NCBI RefSeq assembly: GCF_013522825.1 | Contig: NZ_JAAMQZ010000016.1 | Location: 50,701-114,700 of the forward strand | Direction of reading: 5' to 3' | DNA length: 64,000 bases | Source of the DNA: Stutzerimonas stutzeri | Lineage (GTDB): Bacteria > Pseudomonadota > Gammaproteobacteria > Pseudomonadales > Pseudomonadaceae | Part shown: piece after piece, positions 17,665 through 27,318 of the stretch | Layout: every line of letters begins with the position of its first letter | Numbering within the stretch: the first letter of the stretch is position 1 | Made by a program: the position numbers and the translations under genes | The notes under the pieces: model-generated | Databases searched by the model: none | Seen by the model: the letters and a program-made list of their open reading frames with translations, nothing else | Told to the model about the DNA's origin: nothing

Positions 17665-18387
17665 TCAGTCGGCCAGCGCGGCCTGCTGCAGGGCGAACAG
17701 CTCCTGCATACCGGCTTGCGCCAGCGCCAGCATGGCATTTAGCTCTTCAGGTTGGAACGGCGCGCCTTCGGCGGTGCCCTGCACTTCGATGAAGCCGCCG
17801 GCGTCGGTCATCACCACGTTCAGGTCGGTTTCGGCGGCGGAATCTTCCAGATAGTCCAGATCCAGCACGGCTTCGCCCTGATACATGCCCACGGAAACGG
17901 CTGCGACCATCTGCTTGAGCGGATTGCCGCCCTTCAGTGCGCCACGCTTCTTCAATGCAGCCAGCGCGTCCACCAGCGCCACCATGGCGCCAGTGATGGA
18001 GGCGGTACGGGTGCCGCCATCGGCCTGGATCACGTCGCAGTCGATGTAGATGGTGTTCTCGCCCAGCTTGCTCATGTCCAGCGCGGCGCGCAGCGAACGA
18101 CCGATCAGACGCTGGATCTCCAGGGTCCGCCCCCCCTGCTTGCCCCGACTGGCCTCACGCTGGTTCCGCGAACCGGTGGCGCGCGGCAGCATGCCGTATT
18201 CGGCGGTCAGCCAACCCTGGCCCTGGCCCTTGAGGAAGCGCGGTACACCGGTTTCGATACTGGCGGTGCAGATCACCCTGGTCTCACCGAACTCCACCAG
18301 CACCGAGCCTTCGGCATGCATGGTGTAGTTGCGGGTGATACGGATCGAACGCAGCTGGTCGGCGGCGCGGCCACTGGGACGCTTCAT
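17665..18387 (-). CDS. rph: Ribonuclease PH
   Basis: The 240-residue phosphorolytic 3'-5' exoribonuclease trims tRNA 3' ends. Family segments are [13 protein letters not shown] at the N-terminus, [14 protein letters not shown] and [40 protein letters not shown], and [19 protein letters not shown]. The start is taken at the ATG at 18387 (MKRPSGR), the usual one; an ATG two codons upstream is equally in frame. It is divergent from yicC, with a family A repeat between them. Confidence 0.97.
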   Translation of the reverse strand: MKRPSGRAADQLRSIRITRNYTMHAEGSVLVEFGETRVICTASIETGVPRFLKGQGQGWLTAEYGMLPRATGSRNQREASRGKQGGRTLEIQRLIGRSLRAALDMSKLGENTIYIDCDVIQADGGTRTASITGAMVALVDALAALKKRGALKGGNPLKQMVAAVSVGMYQGEAVLDLDYLEDSAAETDLNVVMTDAGGFIEVQGTAEGAPFQPEELNAMLALAQAGMQELFALQQAALAD

Positions 18388-18444
18388 GGACATTTCCTGT
18401 TTCTATGGATTCGAGTGACGGCATTATAGAGGCAGGACTCGATC

Positions 18445-18540
18445 AAAAGCGCCGAAGGCCGGAAAGCTGGACGAGAAATGACCAAAGCCAAGCCGCTTTT
18501 CGTCCAGCCTTCAGCCTCCAGCGCCGTTATCGGTTTTTCC
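18445..18540. repeat. Dispersed palindromic repeat, family A (copy 2)
   Basis: The left arm AAAAGCGCCGAAGGCCGGAA, then a spacer, then the right arm CGTCCAGCCTTCAGCCTCCA followed by GCGCCGTTATCGG. It ends about 45 bases before the yicC start, and a good -10-like TACAAT lies just beyond it. Confidence 0.75.
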
Positions 18541-18583
18541 GCTACAATCGCCCACCCTTCGAGCAGACTTCCACGAGGTATCC

Positions 18584-19447
18584 ATGGTTCACAGCATGAC
18601 GGCCTTTGCCCGTGCCGAGCAGGCCGGCGACCACGGCACCCTCAGCTGGGAAATCCGCTCGGTCAACCATCGCTATCTGGAACCGCACCTGCGCCTGCCG
18701 GAAGCCTTCCGCGACCTCGAAGGTGCGGTACGCGAAGCGCTGCGCAAGGGCCTGTCACGCGGCAAGGTCGAATGCACCCTGCGTTTCAGCGAAGACAGCA
18801 GCGGTCGCTCGATGCAGGTCGACAGCCAGCGCGCCAGCCAGTTGATCGCCGCCGCCGAGAGCGTGGCGGCACTGATCAGGCAGCCCGCCCCGCTCAATCC
18901 GCTGGAAGTGCTGGGCTGGCCGGGTGTGCTGGTGGGCGATGCCAGCGATCCGCAGGCGCTCAACAGTGCGGCCCTGGCGCTGTTCCACGAAGCCCTTGCC
19001 GAGCTCAGGAAAGGCCGTCAGCGCGAAGGCGAAGAGCTGGCCCGGCTGATCGACGAGCGCCTCGACGCGATCACCCAGGAGACCGCCACGCTGCGCGAGC
19101 AGGTGCCGCAGATGCTCGCCCTGCAACGGCAGAAACTGCTCGACCGCTGCGCCGAGATGCGCGCCGAACTGGACCCGCAACGCCTCGAACAGGAAATGGT
19201 CCTGCTGGCGCAGAAAAGCGACGTCGCCGAGGAACTCGACCGGCTGGCCACCCATGTCGGCGAAGTGCGTCGGGTGCTCAAGTCCGGTGGCGCCGCGGGC
19301 CGGCGGCTGGACTTCCTCATGCAGGAACTCAATCGCGAAGCCAATACCCTCGGCTCCAAGGCCTTCGATCCGCGCAGCACCCAGGCGGCGGTCAATCTCA
19401 AGGTCCTGATCGAACAGATGCGCGAACAGGTGCAGAACATCGAATAA
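18584..19447 (+). CDS. yicC: YicC family endoribonuclease
   Basis: The 287-residue protein has the YicC N-terminal signature MVHSMTAFARAE...SWEIRSVNHRYLE and the DUF1732 C-terminal region (AQKSDVAEELDRLATHVGEV, LDFLMQELNREANTLGSKA). Members have been reported as RNases acting on RNA turnover. It precedes gmk, the conserved order yicC-gmk-rpoZ-spoT. The start has CGAGG upstream. Confidence 0.95.
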   Translation: MVHSMTAFARAEQAGDHGTLSWEIRSVNHRYLEPHLRLPEAFRDLEGAVREALRKGLSRGKVECTLRFSEDSSGRSMQVDSQRASQLIAAAESVAALIRQPAPLNPLEVLGWPGVLVGDASDPQALNSAALALFHEALAELRKGRQREGEELARLIDERLDAITQETATLREQVPQMLALQRQKLLDRCAEMRAELDPQRLEQEMVLLAQKSDVAEELDRLATHVGEVRRVLKSGGAAGRRLDFLMQELNREANTLGSKAFDPRSTQAAVNLKVLIEQMREQVQNIE

Positions 19448-19474
19448 CACCGGGCCTTGCCCTGAACCGCCTGA

Positions 19475-20137
<663 letters not shown>

Positions 20138-20236
20138 AGGCTGCTTTTATAGCTTCCCTAACCGCTGGTGATTTTTTAAACTATCCCGTCCGCTCGCCCA
20201 TTTGGGCACGCTTTACCGAATCTGATGAGGAACACC

Positions 20237-20500
20237 ATGGCCCGCGTTACCGTTGAAGACTGCCTGGACAACGTAGATAACCGCTTCGAGCTGGTCATGC
20301 TCGCCACCAAGCGTTCGCGCCAGCTGGCCACCGGCGGCAAGGAGCCCAAGGTAGCCTGGGAAAACGACAAGCCCACCGTGGTCGCCCTGCGCGAAATCGC
20401 CTCCGGCCTGGTGGACTATGACGTCATCGCCCAGGACGAAATCGTCGACGACGAGCCGCTCTTCGCCCAGTACGAGGAAGAGCCCAACGAGGCCATCTGA
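20237..20500 (+). CDS. rpoZ: RNA polymerase omega subunit
   Basis: The 87-residue omega chain starts [20 protein letters not shown] and contains the conserved ATKRSRQL and [15 protein letters not shown]. It helps assemble beta-prime and forms part of a (p)ppGpp-binding site on RNA polymerase; spoT lies immediately downstream. The start is the ATG at 20237 with GAGGAA upstream; an earlier in-frame ATG at 20225 is less likely. Confidence 0.97.
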   Translation: MARVTVEDCLDNVDNRFELVMLATKRSRQLATGGKEPKVAWENDKPTVVALREIASGLVDYDVIAQDEIVDDEPLFAQYEEEPNEAI

Positions 20501-20559
20501 TCGATGCCTGGCCGAAGTCGAACCGCAGACACAGCAGCCTGCCGGCAAGGAGCAGAGAC

Positions 20560-22668
20560 TTGCCAGCCATAGATACGCTTGCCGACCGCCTGTCGTCCTA
20601 CCTCGGCCCCGACCAGGTCAACCTGGTCCGCCGTGCCTATTTCTATGCCGAGCAGGCCCACGATGGCCAGCGCCGGCGTAGCGGTGAAGCCTACGTCACC
20701 CATCCCCTGGCGGTAGCCAACATCCTCGCCGACATGCACATGGATCATCAGAGCCTGATGGCCGCCATGCTGCACGACGTCATCGAGGACACCGGCATTC
20801 CCAAGGAAGCGCTGATCGCGCAGTTCGGCGAAACCGTCGCCGAGCTGGTCGATGGGGTCAGCAAGCTGACCCAGATGAACTTCGAGACCAAGGCCGAAGC
20901 CCAGGCCGAGAACTTCCAGAAGATGGCCATGGCCATGGCGCGCGATATCCGCGTGATCCTGGTCAAGCTCGCCGACCGCCTGCACAACATGCGTACCCTG
21001 GAAGTGCTGGCGGGCGAAAAGCGCCGCCGTATCGCCAAGGAAACCCTGGAAATCTACGCGCCCATCGCCAATCGCCTGGGCATGCAGTCCATGCGCGTGG
21101 AGTTCGAGGACCTGGGTTTCAAGGCCATGCACCCGATGCGCTCCGAACGCATCCGCGCCGCCGTGCGCCGGGCGCGCGGCAATCGCAACGAGATCGTCGA
21201 AAAGATCGAGCAATCGCTGATCCACTGCCTCGAACGCGAAGGCCTCGAAGGCGAGGTGATGGGCCGCGAGAAGCATCTGTTCAGCATCTACAAGAAGATG
21301 CGCGGCAAGCGCAAGGCGTTCAACGAGATCATGGACGTCTATGCCTTCCGCATCGTGGTGGACAAGGTCGATACCTGCTACCGCGTGCTGGGCGCCGTGC
21401 ACAGCCTGTACAAGCCGCTGCCCGGTCGCTTCAAGGACTACATCGCGATTCCCAAGGCCAACGGCTACCAGTCGCTGCACACCACGCTGTTCGGCATGCA
21501 CGGCGTGCCCATCGAGATCCAGATCCGCACCCGCGAGATGGAAGAGATGGCCAACAACGGCATCGCCGCCCACTGGCTGTACAAGTCCAGTGACGACGAC
21601 TCGCCCAAGGGCACCCACGCCCGCGCCCGGCAGTGGGTCAAGGGCGTGCTGGAAATGCAGCAACGCGCCGGCAACTCGCTGGAATTCATCGAAAGCGTCA
21701 AGATCGACCTGTTCCCCGACGAGGTCTACGTCTTCACGCCCAAGGGCCGCATCATGGAGCTGCCCAAGGGTTCCACGGCGGTGGACTTCGCCTACGCGGT
21801 GCATACCGACGTCGGCAATACCTGCATCGCCTGCCGGGTCAACCGGCGCCTGGCGCCGCTGTCGCAGGCGCTGGAAAGCGGCTCGACGGTGGAAATCGTC
21901 ACCGCCCCCGGCGCGCGTCCCAATCCTGCCTGGCTGAACTTCGTCGTCACCGGCAAGGCGCGCACGCATATCCGCCATGCGCTCAAGCTGCAGCGCCGCT
22001 CGGAGTCGATCAATCTGGGCGAGCGCCTGCTGAACAAGGCGCTCACCGGCTTCGAATCCAGCCTGGAGGCGATCTCGCCCGAGCGCATCAGGGTGGTGCT
22101 GGGCGAATACCAGATGGAAGTCATCGAGGACCTGCTCGAAGACATCGGCCTGGGCAACCGCATGGCCTATGTCATCGCCCGCCGCCTGCTGGCCAGCGAC
22201 AACGAAGAGCTGCCGAGCGACGAAGGGCCGCTGGCGATCCGTGGCACCGAGGGCCTGGTGCTCAACTACGCCAAGTGCTGCACGCCGATACCGGGCGATC
22301 CCATCGTCGGTCATCTGTCCGCCGGCAAGGGCATGGTCGTGCACATGGATACCTGCCGCAATATCAGCGAAGTGCGACACAACCCGGACAAGTGCATCCA
22401 GCTGTCCTGGTCAAAGGATGTCACGGGCGAATTCAACGTCGAGTTGCGCGTCGAACTGGAACACCAGCGCGGCCTGATCGCTCTGCTGGCCGGCAGCGTC
22501 AATGCCGCTGACGGCAATATCGAGAAGATCGGCATGGACGAGCGCGACGGTCGCATCAGTGTGGTCCAACTGGTGGTCAGTGTGCATGACCGCGTGCACC
22601 TGGCCCGCGTCATCAAGAAACTGCGTACCATCCAGGGTGTGATACGGATTACCCGGGTCAAGGCCTGA
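20560..22668 (+). CDS. spoT: Bifunctional (p)ppGpp synthetase/hydrolase SpoT
   Basis: The 702-residue protein has an HD hydrolase domain (about 20-200, YVTHPLAVANIL...MLHDVIEDTG), a synthetase domain (about 240-350, DVYAFRIVVDK and FKDYIAIPKANGYQSLHTTL), TGS (about 385-450, VYVFTPKGRIMELPKG), and C-terminal ZFD/ACT parts (LNYAKCCTPIPGD, then an ACT domain to the end). Both catalytic halves look intact. The start is TTG at 20560, supported by AAGGAG at 20547-20552 seven bases before it and by the expected family start MPAIDTLADRL; no ATG fits. Confidence 0.96.
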   Translation: MPAIDTLADRLSSYLGPDQVNLVRRAYFYAEQAHDGQRRRSGEAYVTHPLAVANILADMHMDHQSLMAAMLHDVIEDTGIPKEALIAQFGETVAELVDGVSKLTQMNFETKAEAQAENFQKMAMAMARDIRVILVKLADRLHNMRTLEVLAGEKRRRIAKETLEIYAPIANRLGMQSMRVEFEDLGFKAMHPMRSERIRAAVRRARGNRNEIVEKIEQSLIHCLEREGLEGEVMGREKHLFSIYKKMRGKRKAFNEIMDVYAFRIVVDKVDTCYRVLGAVHSLYKPLPGRFKDYIAIPKANGYQSLHTTLFGMHGVPIEIQIRTREMEEMANNGIAAHWLYKSSDDDSPKGTHARARQWVKGVLEMQQRAGNSLEFIESVKIDLFPDEVYVFTPKGRIMELPKGSTAVDFAYAVHTDVGNTCIACRVNRRLAPLSQALESGSTVEIVTAPGARPNPAWLNFVVTGKARTHIRHALKLQRRSESINLGERLLNKALTGFESSLEAISPERIRVVLGEYQMEVIEDLLEDIGLGNRMAYVIARRLLASDNEELPSDEGPLAIRGTEGLVLNYAKCCTPIPGDPIVGHLSAGKGMVVHMDTCRNISEVRHNPDKCIQLSWSKDVTGEFNVELRVELEHQRGLIALLAGSVNAADGNIEKIGMDERDGRISVVQLVVSVHDRVHLARVIKKLRTIQGVIRITRVKA

Positions 22669-22683
22669 CTGACAACCGAGAAG

Positions 22684-22766
22684 AGCGCTGGAGGCTGAAC
22701 GCTGGACGGGCATGCGGCTGCTGAGCACTCTTTCGTTCAGCCTCCAGCGCTTTTATCGTCTTTTCC
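22684..22766. repeat. Dispersed palindromic repeat, family A (copy 3, perfect arms)
   Basis: AGCGCTGGAGGCTGAAC at 22684-22700 is perfectly complementary to GTTCAGCCTCCAGCGCT at 22735-22751 (17 bp), followed by the family's TTTATCGTCTTTTCC tail. It lies between spoT and ridA and may act as spoT terminator; ridA starts about 50 bases after the tail. Confidence 0.85.
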
Positions 22767-22818
22767 CCCACGGGCTGTTTTATCCTTCGTGCCCCCAGTC
22801 AATCCCGAGGAATGCAGA

Positions 22819-23199
22819 ATGAGCAAGACCGTCATTTCCACCGACAACGCCCCCGCCGCCATCGGTACCTACTCCCAGGCCATCAAGGCCGGCAACACCG
22901 TCTACATGTCCGGGCAGATTCCGCTGGACCCCAGGAGCATGGAGCTGGTCGAGGGCTTCGAGGCGCAGACCGTGCAGGTCTTCGAGAACCTCAAGGCGGT
23001 GGCCGAAGCGGCTGGCGGCTCGTTCAAGGACATCGTCAAGCTGAACATCTTCCTTACCGATCTGGCCAACTTCGCCACCGTCAACGAAGTGATGAGCCGC
23101 TACTTCCAGCAGCCCTACCCGGCCCGTGCCGCTATCGGCATCAGCGCATTGCCCAAGGGCGCGCAGGTGGAAATGGACGCGATCATGGTGCTCGACTGA
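22819..23199 (+). CDS. ridA: RidA family reactive intermediate deaminase
   Basis: The 126-residue RidA/YjgF protein hydrolyses reactive enamine/imine intermediates such as 2-aminoacrylate. The start [21 protein letters not shown] and the active-site region [21 protein letters not shown], with the carboxylate-binding Arg, are standard. It lies next to spoT as in other pseudomonads. The ATG has CGAGG upstream. Confidence 0.96.
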   Translation: MSKTVISTDNAPAAIGTYSQAIKAGNTVYMSGQIPLDPRSMELVEGFEAQTVQVFENLKAVAEAAGGSFKDIVKLNIFLTDLANFATVNEVMSRYFQQPYPARAAIGISALPKGAQVEMDAIMVLD

Positions 23200-23221
23200 C
23201 CGCCAGTTGGCCCCGCCGCCA

Positions 23222-23791
23222 TCAGCGAACCTCTATCACCACCCGGCGATTACGCTCCTCGGGCGTGGCGTCCGCCGTCCTGACCAGCAGATCGAGCTCG
23301 CCCAGGGATTCGATCTGCATTCTCGCCTGCAACCCTCGCGCCCTGAGCCGTTCGGCCAGGGCTTGCGCGCGCTGCAGGCCAAGCTGCAGATTGACGTCCT
23401 TGCGGCCCAGGCTGTCGGTATGACCGGTCACGACCACCAACGGATGCTCGCGCTGGCGCGCCGCATGCAGCACATGGTCCAGCACCTGCTCGGACAGCAT
23501 GCCCGGCAGGCCATCGGCTTGCAGGTAGACTACAAACCGCTCAGGCGGCGCCGGCTGCACAGCCAGCGCGCCAGCGAAGTCCCGCTGCAGTCGTAAAGCA
23601 CCGAGCGCGAAGGGCCGCGCGCCAGCGGCAAGAGGCACTCCCAGCCGGGCCTGCTCCAGCGTTAGGCTCTGGGTTCCCTTGACCACGGTCACGGCGCTCC
23701 CGGCGGGATGCTCCTGTAACGCCACATACGATTGTGCGGCACAGCCCGACAACAGCACAGCCAGCAGCAACAGCGCGACGGTCCTTGTCAT
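23222..23791 (-). CDS. OmpA-domain outer-membrane lipoprotein
   Basis: The 189-residue protein has a lipoprotein signal peptide with lipobox LLSGCA (Cys about 17) and a C-terminal OmpA peptidoglycan-binding domain (about 90-189, VVTGHTDSLGRKDVNLQLGLQRAQAL and ERNRRVVIEVR). It lies four bases after the FecR-domain gene and is probably its operon partner; such pairs are found together in several proteobacteria, often near CHASE2 cyclases, but none is present here. A role in envelope structure or signalling is inference. Confidence 0.85.
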   Translation of the reverse strand: MTRTVALLLLAVLLSGCAAQSYVALQEHPAGSAVTVVKGTQSLTLEQARLGVPLAAGARPFALGALRLQRDFAGALAVQPAPPERFVVYLQADGLPGMLSEQVLDHVLHAARQREHPLVVVTGHTDSLGRKDVNLQLGLQRAQALAERLRARGLQARMQIESLGELDLLVRTADATPEERNRRVVIEVR

Positions 23792-23795
23792 ATGC

Positions 23796-24251
23796 TCACT
23801 CCACCACTTTCACCAGCACATGCCCTGCATGCACCCGCACACGCCCCTGCGGAGTTTCCAGGCTGAGCGCCTCGGGGTCGAGCCGGGAAATCGCGCCGGT
23901 CACCAGGCTCAGCGTGCCCCGCTTGAAGCGTACCGCCAGGCGAAAGGCTTCACTGGCCGGCACGAAGCGGTAGCGTTCAAGCTCAAGTTCGCTGTTCGGC
24001 CCGAACGACATGACCGTTCCGTCATCGAGAATCACCGCCAGGCCGCCCTTTTCGCCGGTATGCAGCGTCATACCCTCGATGATTGCCTGTCCGAGAACCA
24101 CCTCGATGAACTTGCCCCGGTGGGAGAGGAAGGCCTCACCGGCAACGCTGGCAACGTATCCAGCCGAAGCAGGTAGCGCCTGTGCCACAGTGGCGCTCGC
24201 CCACAGGCAGATCCCTGCCACCAGATGAAGCGGGAAACGCATACGGAACAT
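23796..24251 (-). CDS. FecR-domain exported protein
   Basis: The 151-residue protein has a signal peptide (about 1-26) and a FecR domain (VASVAGEAFLSHRGKFIEVV, GMTLHTGEKGGLAVILDDGT, FGPNSELELERYRF). It lacks the N-terminal anti-sigma helix and transmembrane segment of true FecR regulators, so it is more likely a periplasmic FecR-like protein than an iron-signal transducer. It is the first gene of a pair with the OmpA lipoprotein. A start three codons later (MRFPLHL) is also possible. Confidence 0.82.
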   Translation of the reverse strand: MFRMRFPLHLVAGICLWASATVAQALPASAGYVASVAGEAFLSHRGKFIEVVLGQAIIEGMTLHTGEKGGLAVILDDGTVMSFGPNSELELERYRFVPASEAFRLAVRFKRGTLSLVTGAISRLDPEALSLETPQGRVRVHAGHVLVKVVE

Positions 24252-24589
24252 CCATTAACTCCGACATAGAAAACAGTGGGAACCTGCATCCCGCTTCACT
24301 GGGTTCCGCTAAAGGACCAGAATCATGACAAGTTCGCTTCGCGGAGGTGACGTTCGTCTAAAAAGACTCGCCATTCGTCGCTTGCCGACTCACTCGCAGT
24401 CGCTTGCCGTATCCTCGTTCGCGGTCGGTTCCTCCTATCCGACCAGCGGTCGGCATCAGAATTCACATTGCATAAGCCGCGCCGTAGCGCCTGCCTTGGT
24501 GCCTTGCGGGCTACTCGCCCGAAAACTGTGGTCCGTCCGCAAGGGCGGTTGTTTTATGACGCCTCGGGCTCGCCCCGCCTGGATCTGAA
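24252..24589. other. 338-bp intergenic stretch with no recognised gene
   Basis: The stretch separates the FecR gene from the FtsH-like gene. It holds small inverted repeats (GGAACC/GGTTCC around 24270-24310, a CCGACCAGCGGTCGG palindrome near 24440, and CCGTCCGCAAGGGCGG near 24535). An 87-codon open frame at 24325-24588 has an arginine/serine-rich, unnatural composition and is not called. No promoter is convincing. It may be a decayed mobile or repeat sequence. Confidence 0.5.
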
Positions 24590-26557
24590 ATGAAGAAACC
24601 CCGCTTGTTGCAAGGCCGCCGCAGCCTGTTGCTCTCCATCGCGTTGGCGCTTCTGCTCGCCGCCACGCTGGGCTACTGGCAATTCAAAGCCGAGGGGCCT
24701 GCCGCTTCCACGCCTGCCGATGCCAGCGCCAGCATGCTGCAGGAGCTGGACGCCTCCAAGGAGCCCTGGCTGGACAACCGTCGCGATCTCTCGACCCTGC
24801 TGGGCGACCTGCGCGGCCAGGCCATCGCCAGCGCCGCGCTGAGCAAGGATGCCGTCTACATCAACCGCCAGGATGGTCTGCGCTACTGGGTGCCCGACCA
24901 GTCCGGCCATGTGGCGCGGCTGCTGCTGGAGCAGTACGCAGCGGCTGCCGAGCCCTTCCCGCTGATGCTGTTCGAGACCGACGGCGAAGCACCCTGGTAC
25001 AAGGCGGTGTTGCCCTACACACCCTTTATCCTGGCCCTGATCGGGGTACTGCTGTATCTGGTCATGAAAAGTCAGTCGTTCACTGTACAGCGCAAGGGCA
25101 GCGGCATCGGCTTTGCCGACGTCATCGGCGCGCGCGAGGCCAAGCAGGCGCTCAGTGACGTCACTGCCTATCTGCGCGATCCCGCCGCCTATGCCGCGCT
25201 GGGTGCGCGACCACCCAAGGGCGTGCTGCTGACCGGCGAGCCCGGCACCGGCAAGACCCAGCTGGCCAAAGCGCTGGCCAGCGAATCCAACGCCAGCTTC
25301 ATTCAGGTCACCGGCAGCGATTTTTCCTCGATGTACTTCGGCGTCGGCATCCAGAAGGTCAAGGCGCTGTTCCGCACCGCGCGCAAGCAGGCGCCGTGCA
25401 TCATTTTCATCGACGAGATCGACGGCATCGGCAAGCGCGCCGAGCAGCAGCGCTCCAGCGACGCCGAAAGCAACCGGATCATCAACCAGTTTCTCGCTGA
25501 AATGGACGGCTTCGACGCCGCCGCCGGCGTGCTGGTGCTGGGCGCGACCAACTTTCCCAATTCCCTCGACCCGGCACTGGTGCGCGAAGGCCGCTTCGAC
25601 CGCTCCATCGCCGTCGGCCTGCCGGGCCTGGACGACCGCGAGGCGCTGTTCCGCCTCTATGCCGGCAAGGTTCGCACTGGCGACGAACTGGATTATGCGC
25701 AGCTGGCGCGCAATACCGTGGGGCTGACGCCCGCCGCTATCGCCCATATCGTCAATCACGCCGCGTTGCTGGCGGCACGCGCCGGCGACAGCCAGGTCGA
25801 CATGCTCCGCTTCGTCGAGGCCATCGAAACCTGCCGCATCGGCGAGCAGCCTAGCGGTGTCACCCCGCTGTCGCCCACTGACCGCAAGCGCATCGCCGTG
25901 CACGAGGCCGGCCACGCGCTGGTCGCCGCCGCGCTCAAGGTGGGCCGGGTGGAGAAGGTCACCATCCTGCCGCGCGGCCAGGCGCTGGGCGTCACCCTGG
26001 TCACGCCGGTGGAGGACAAGCGCCTGCACATGACCTCCGAACTGCGCAACCGGATCCAGATGCTGCTGGCCGGGCGCGGCGCCGAGCTGCTGTATTTCCG
26101 CGAAGCCTCGTCCGGCGCCGGGCAGGACCTGCAGGAAGCCTCGAAGATCGCGCTGTCGATGGTCGGTGCGCTGGGCATGGGGCCGAACGGCTCGCTGCTG
26201 AGCCTGCAGGCGGTGCGCGACGCCCACATCGAGTTCGACTCGGGCGAGTCCATTCGTGCCGCCGACGAGCTGTTGAAACAGCTGGACCGCGAATGCCAGG
26301 CGCTGCTGCAGCGCATGAAACCGGCACTGGACGCGATCACCGAACGCCTGCTGGCCGAGGAAACCGTGCCCGGCGAAGAGGTGCTGGCCGCCATCGAGCG
26401 CCTGCCCGAGCATCATCACGAGGCCAGCGTCAGTTCCATCATCGGCCACGCCATGAGCAGCATCGACCGTGTCGCCGCCAGCGCCCTGGGAGACACCCAG
26501 TACCTTGAACTGGCACCCGTGGAACAACCCGGGGACGACGGTCCGGGGATGGTTTGA
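24590..26557 (+). CDS. Accessory FtsH-like AAA+ zinc metalloprotease
   Basis: The 655-residue membrane protease has TM1 (about 11-28), a periplasmic region, TM2 (about 143-160), an AAA+ domain with Walker A GEPGTGKT (about 215-222) and Walker B IIFIDEIDGIG, SRH TNFPNSLDPALVREGRFDR, and the zinc site HEAGH (438-442) with the distal acidic ligand in SGAGQDLQEASKIA. It departs from canonical FtsH: the pore loop is FSSMYFGVG instead of FVEMFVGVG. It is therefore likely a second FtsH paralogue for stress or special substrates rather than the essential copy near rrmJ. No partner gene is obvious. Confidence 0.88.
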   Translation: MKKPRLLQGRRSLLLSIALALLLAATLGYWQFKAEGPAASTPADASASMLQELDASKEPWLDNRRDLSTLLGDLRGQAIASAALSKDAVYINRQDGLRYWVPDQSGHVARLLLEQYAAAAEPFPLMLFETDGEAPWYKAVLPYTPFILALIGVLLYLVMKSQSFTVQRKGSGIGFADVIGAREAKQALSDVTAYLRDPAAYAALGARPPKGVLLTGEPGTGKTQLAKALASESNASFIQVTGSDFSSMYFGVGIQKVKALFRTARKQAPCIIFIDEIDGIGKRAEQQRSSDAESNRIINQFLAEMDGFDAAAGVLVLGATNFPNSLDPALVREGRFDRSIAVGLPGLDDREALFRLYAGKVRTGDELDYAQLARNTVGLTPAAIAHIVNHAALLAARAGDSQVDMLRFVEAIETCRIGEQPSGVTPLSPTDRKRIAVHEAGHALVAAALKVGRVEKVTILPRGQALGVTLVTPVEDKRLHMTSELRNRIQMLLAGRGAELLYFREASSGAGQDLQEASKIALSMVGALGMGPNGSLLSLQAVRDAHIEFDSGESIRAADELLKQLDRECQALLQRMKPALDAITERLLAEETVPGEEVLAAIERLPEHHHEASVSSIIGHAMSSIDRVAASALGDTQYLELAPVEQPGDDGPGMV

Positions 26558-26600
26558 CGGGGCCAAGGCCAGCGTCCTCGCGCTGGCTTTGCCGCACCGT

Positions 26601-26666
26601 GCGCAGGGCCGAACCTGTTCGGCCTCGATCCTGACCAATGGCCGAATGAGTTCGGCCCTACATCCC
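26601..26666. repeat. Palindromic repeat, family B (copy 2)
   Basis: GGCCGAACCTGTTCGGCC and GGCCGAATGAGTTCGGCC form two hairpins bounded by GCGCAG and CTACATCC, the same plan as 17157-17219. It lies between the convergent FtsH-like and TPM-domain genes. Confidence 0.7.
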
Positions 26667-26682
26667 GGGCAGCTGGCTTCTT

Positions 26683-27300
26683 CTAGTCAATCACCACCAA
26701 GCGGTTCGGCAACTCGTTGCGCTCATGGGTCGACGGCACATGCTCCTTGAGCAGCGCACCACAGGCCTCGATGCAGATCAGGAAGCCTTCCAGCACCTGG
26801 CCCTGGCGCACCTGCCCGGTAAAGGTTTCGATGATGGATTCCCAGGCGCTGTTGTCGATGCGGCTGGCGATGCCGCGATCCACCAGAATCTCGACATAGC
26901 GCTCGGCGACCGAGACGAAGATCAGGATGCCGGTGTCGCCCTCGGTGTGGTGCAGGTTGCACTCGACGAACTGCCGCCGGGCAAGATTGCACGCGCGCCA
27001 GTGGCGGACCTGACGCGGGATCAGGCGCGTGGTCAGGCCGGGAAGGCGAAACACCAGCGCCAGCACGATAAAGGTCGCCCACTGCACCAGCAGCAGCTGC
27101 CAGGCGCTCATCGCAGCCGTGAAGAACAGCAGACCGCCCGGCACCACCAGCGCGATCAGCCCGGCCCATAGCAGCGGAATGTAGTGATAGTCGTCAGCCT
27201 GTTCGGCCAGCACCGTCACCAGTTCGGCATCGGTGTCGCGTTCGATCCGTTCGATGGCCTCGGCCACCTGCTGCTGCTCGCTTAGGGTAAGTAGAGTCAT
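26683..27300 (-). CDS. TPM-domain membrane protein
   Basis: The 205-residue protein has a TPM (TLP18.3/Psb32/MOLO-1) domain: start LSEQQQVAEAIERIERDTDAELVTVLAEQADDY, then two hydrophobic segments (about 42-85), then DTGILIFVSVAERYVEILVDRGIASRI. It is the last gene of the lemA operon, 18 bases after the second TPM gene. TPM domains have been linked to phosphatase or membrane-complex repair roles; function here is unproven. Confidence 0.85.
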   Translation of the reverse strand: MTLLTLSEQQQVAEAIERIERDTDAELVTVLAEQADDYHYIPLLWAGLIALVVPGGLLFFTAAMSAWQLLLVQWATFIVLALVFRLPGLTTRLIPRQVRHWRACNLARRQFVECNLHHTEGDTGILIFVSVAERYVEILVDRGIASRIDNSAWESIIETFTGQVRQGQVLEGFLICIEACGALLKEHVPSTHERNELPNRLVVID

Positions 27301-27318
27301 TGAAAATCCATGGATAAT

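Noticed and set aside
20416..22380. 654-codon frame opposite spoT
   Set aside because: Antisense to SpoT catalytic domains; no recognisable protein.
24325..24588. 87-codon frame before the FtsH-like gene
   Set aside because: Arg/Ser-rich translation of repeat-like DNA, no motif, no ribosome-binding site.
24554..26638. 694-codon frame opposite the FtsH-like gene
   Set aside because: The AAA+ and zinc motifs lie on the plus strand; the opposite translation is a compositional artefact.
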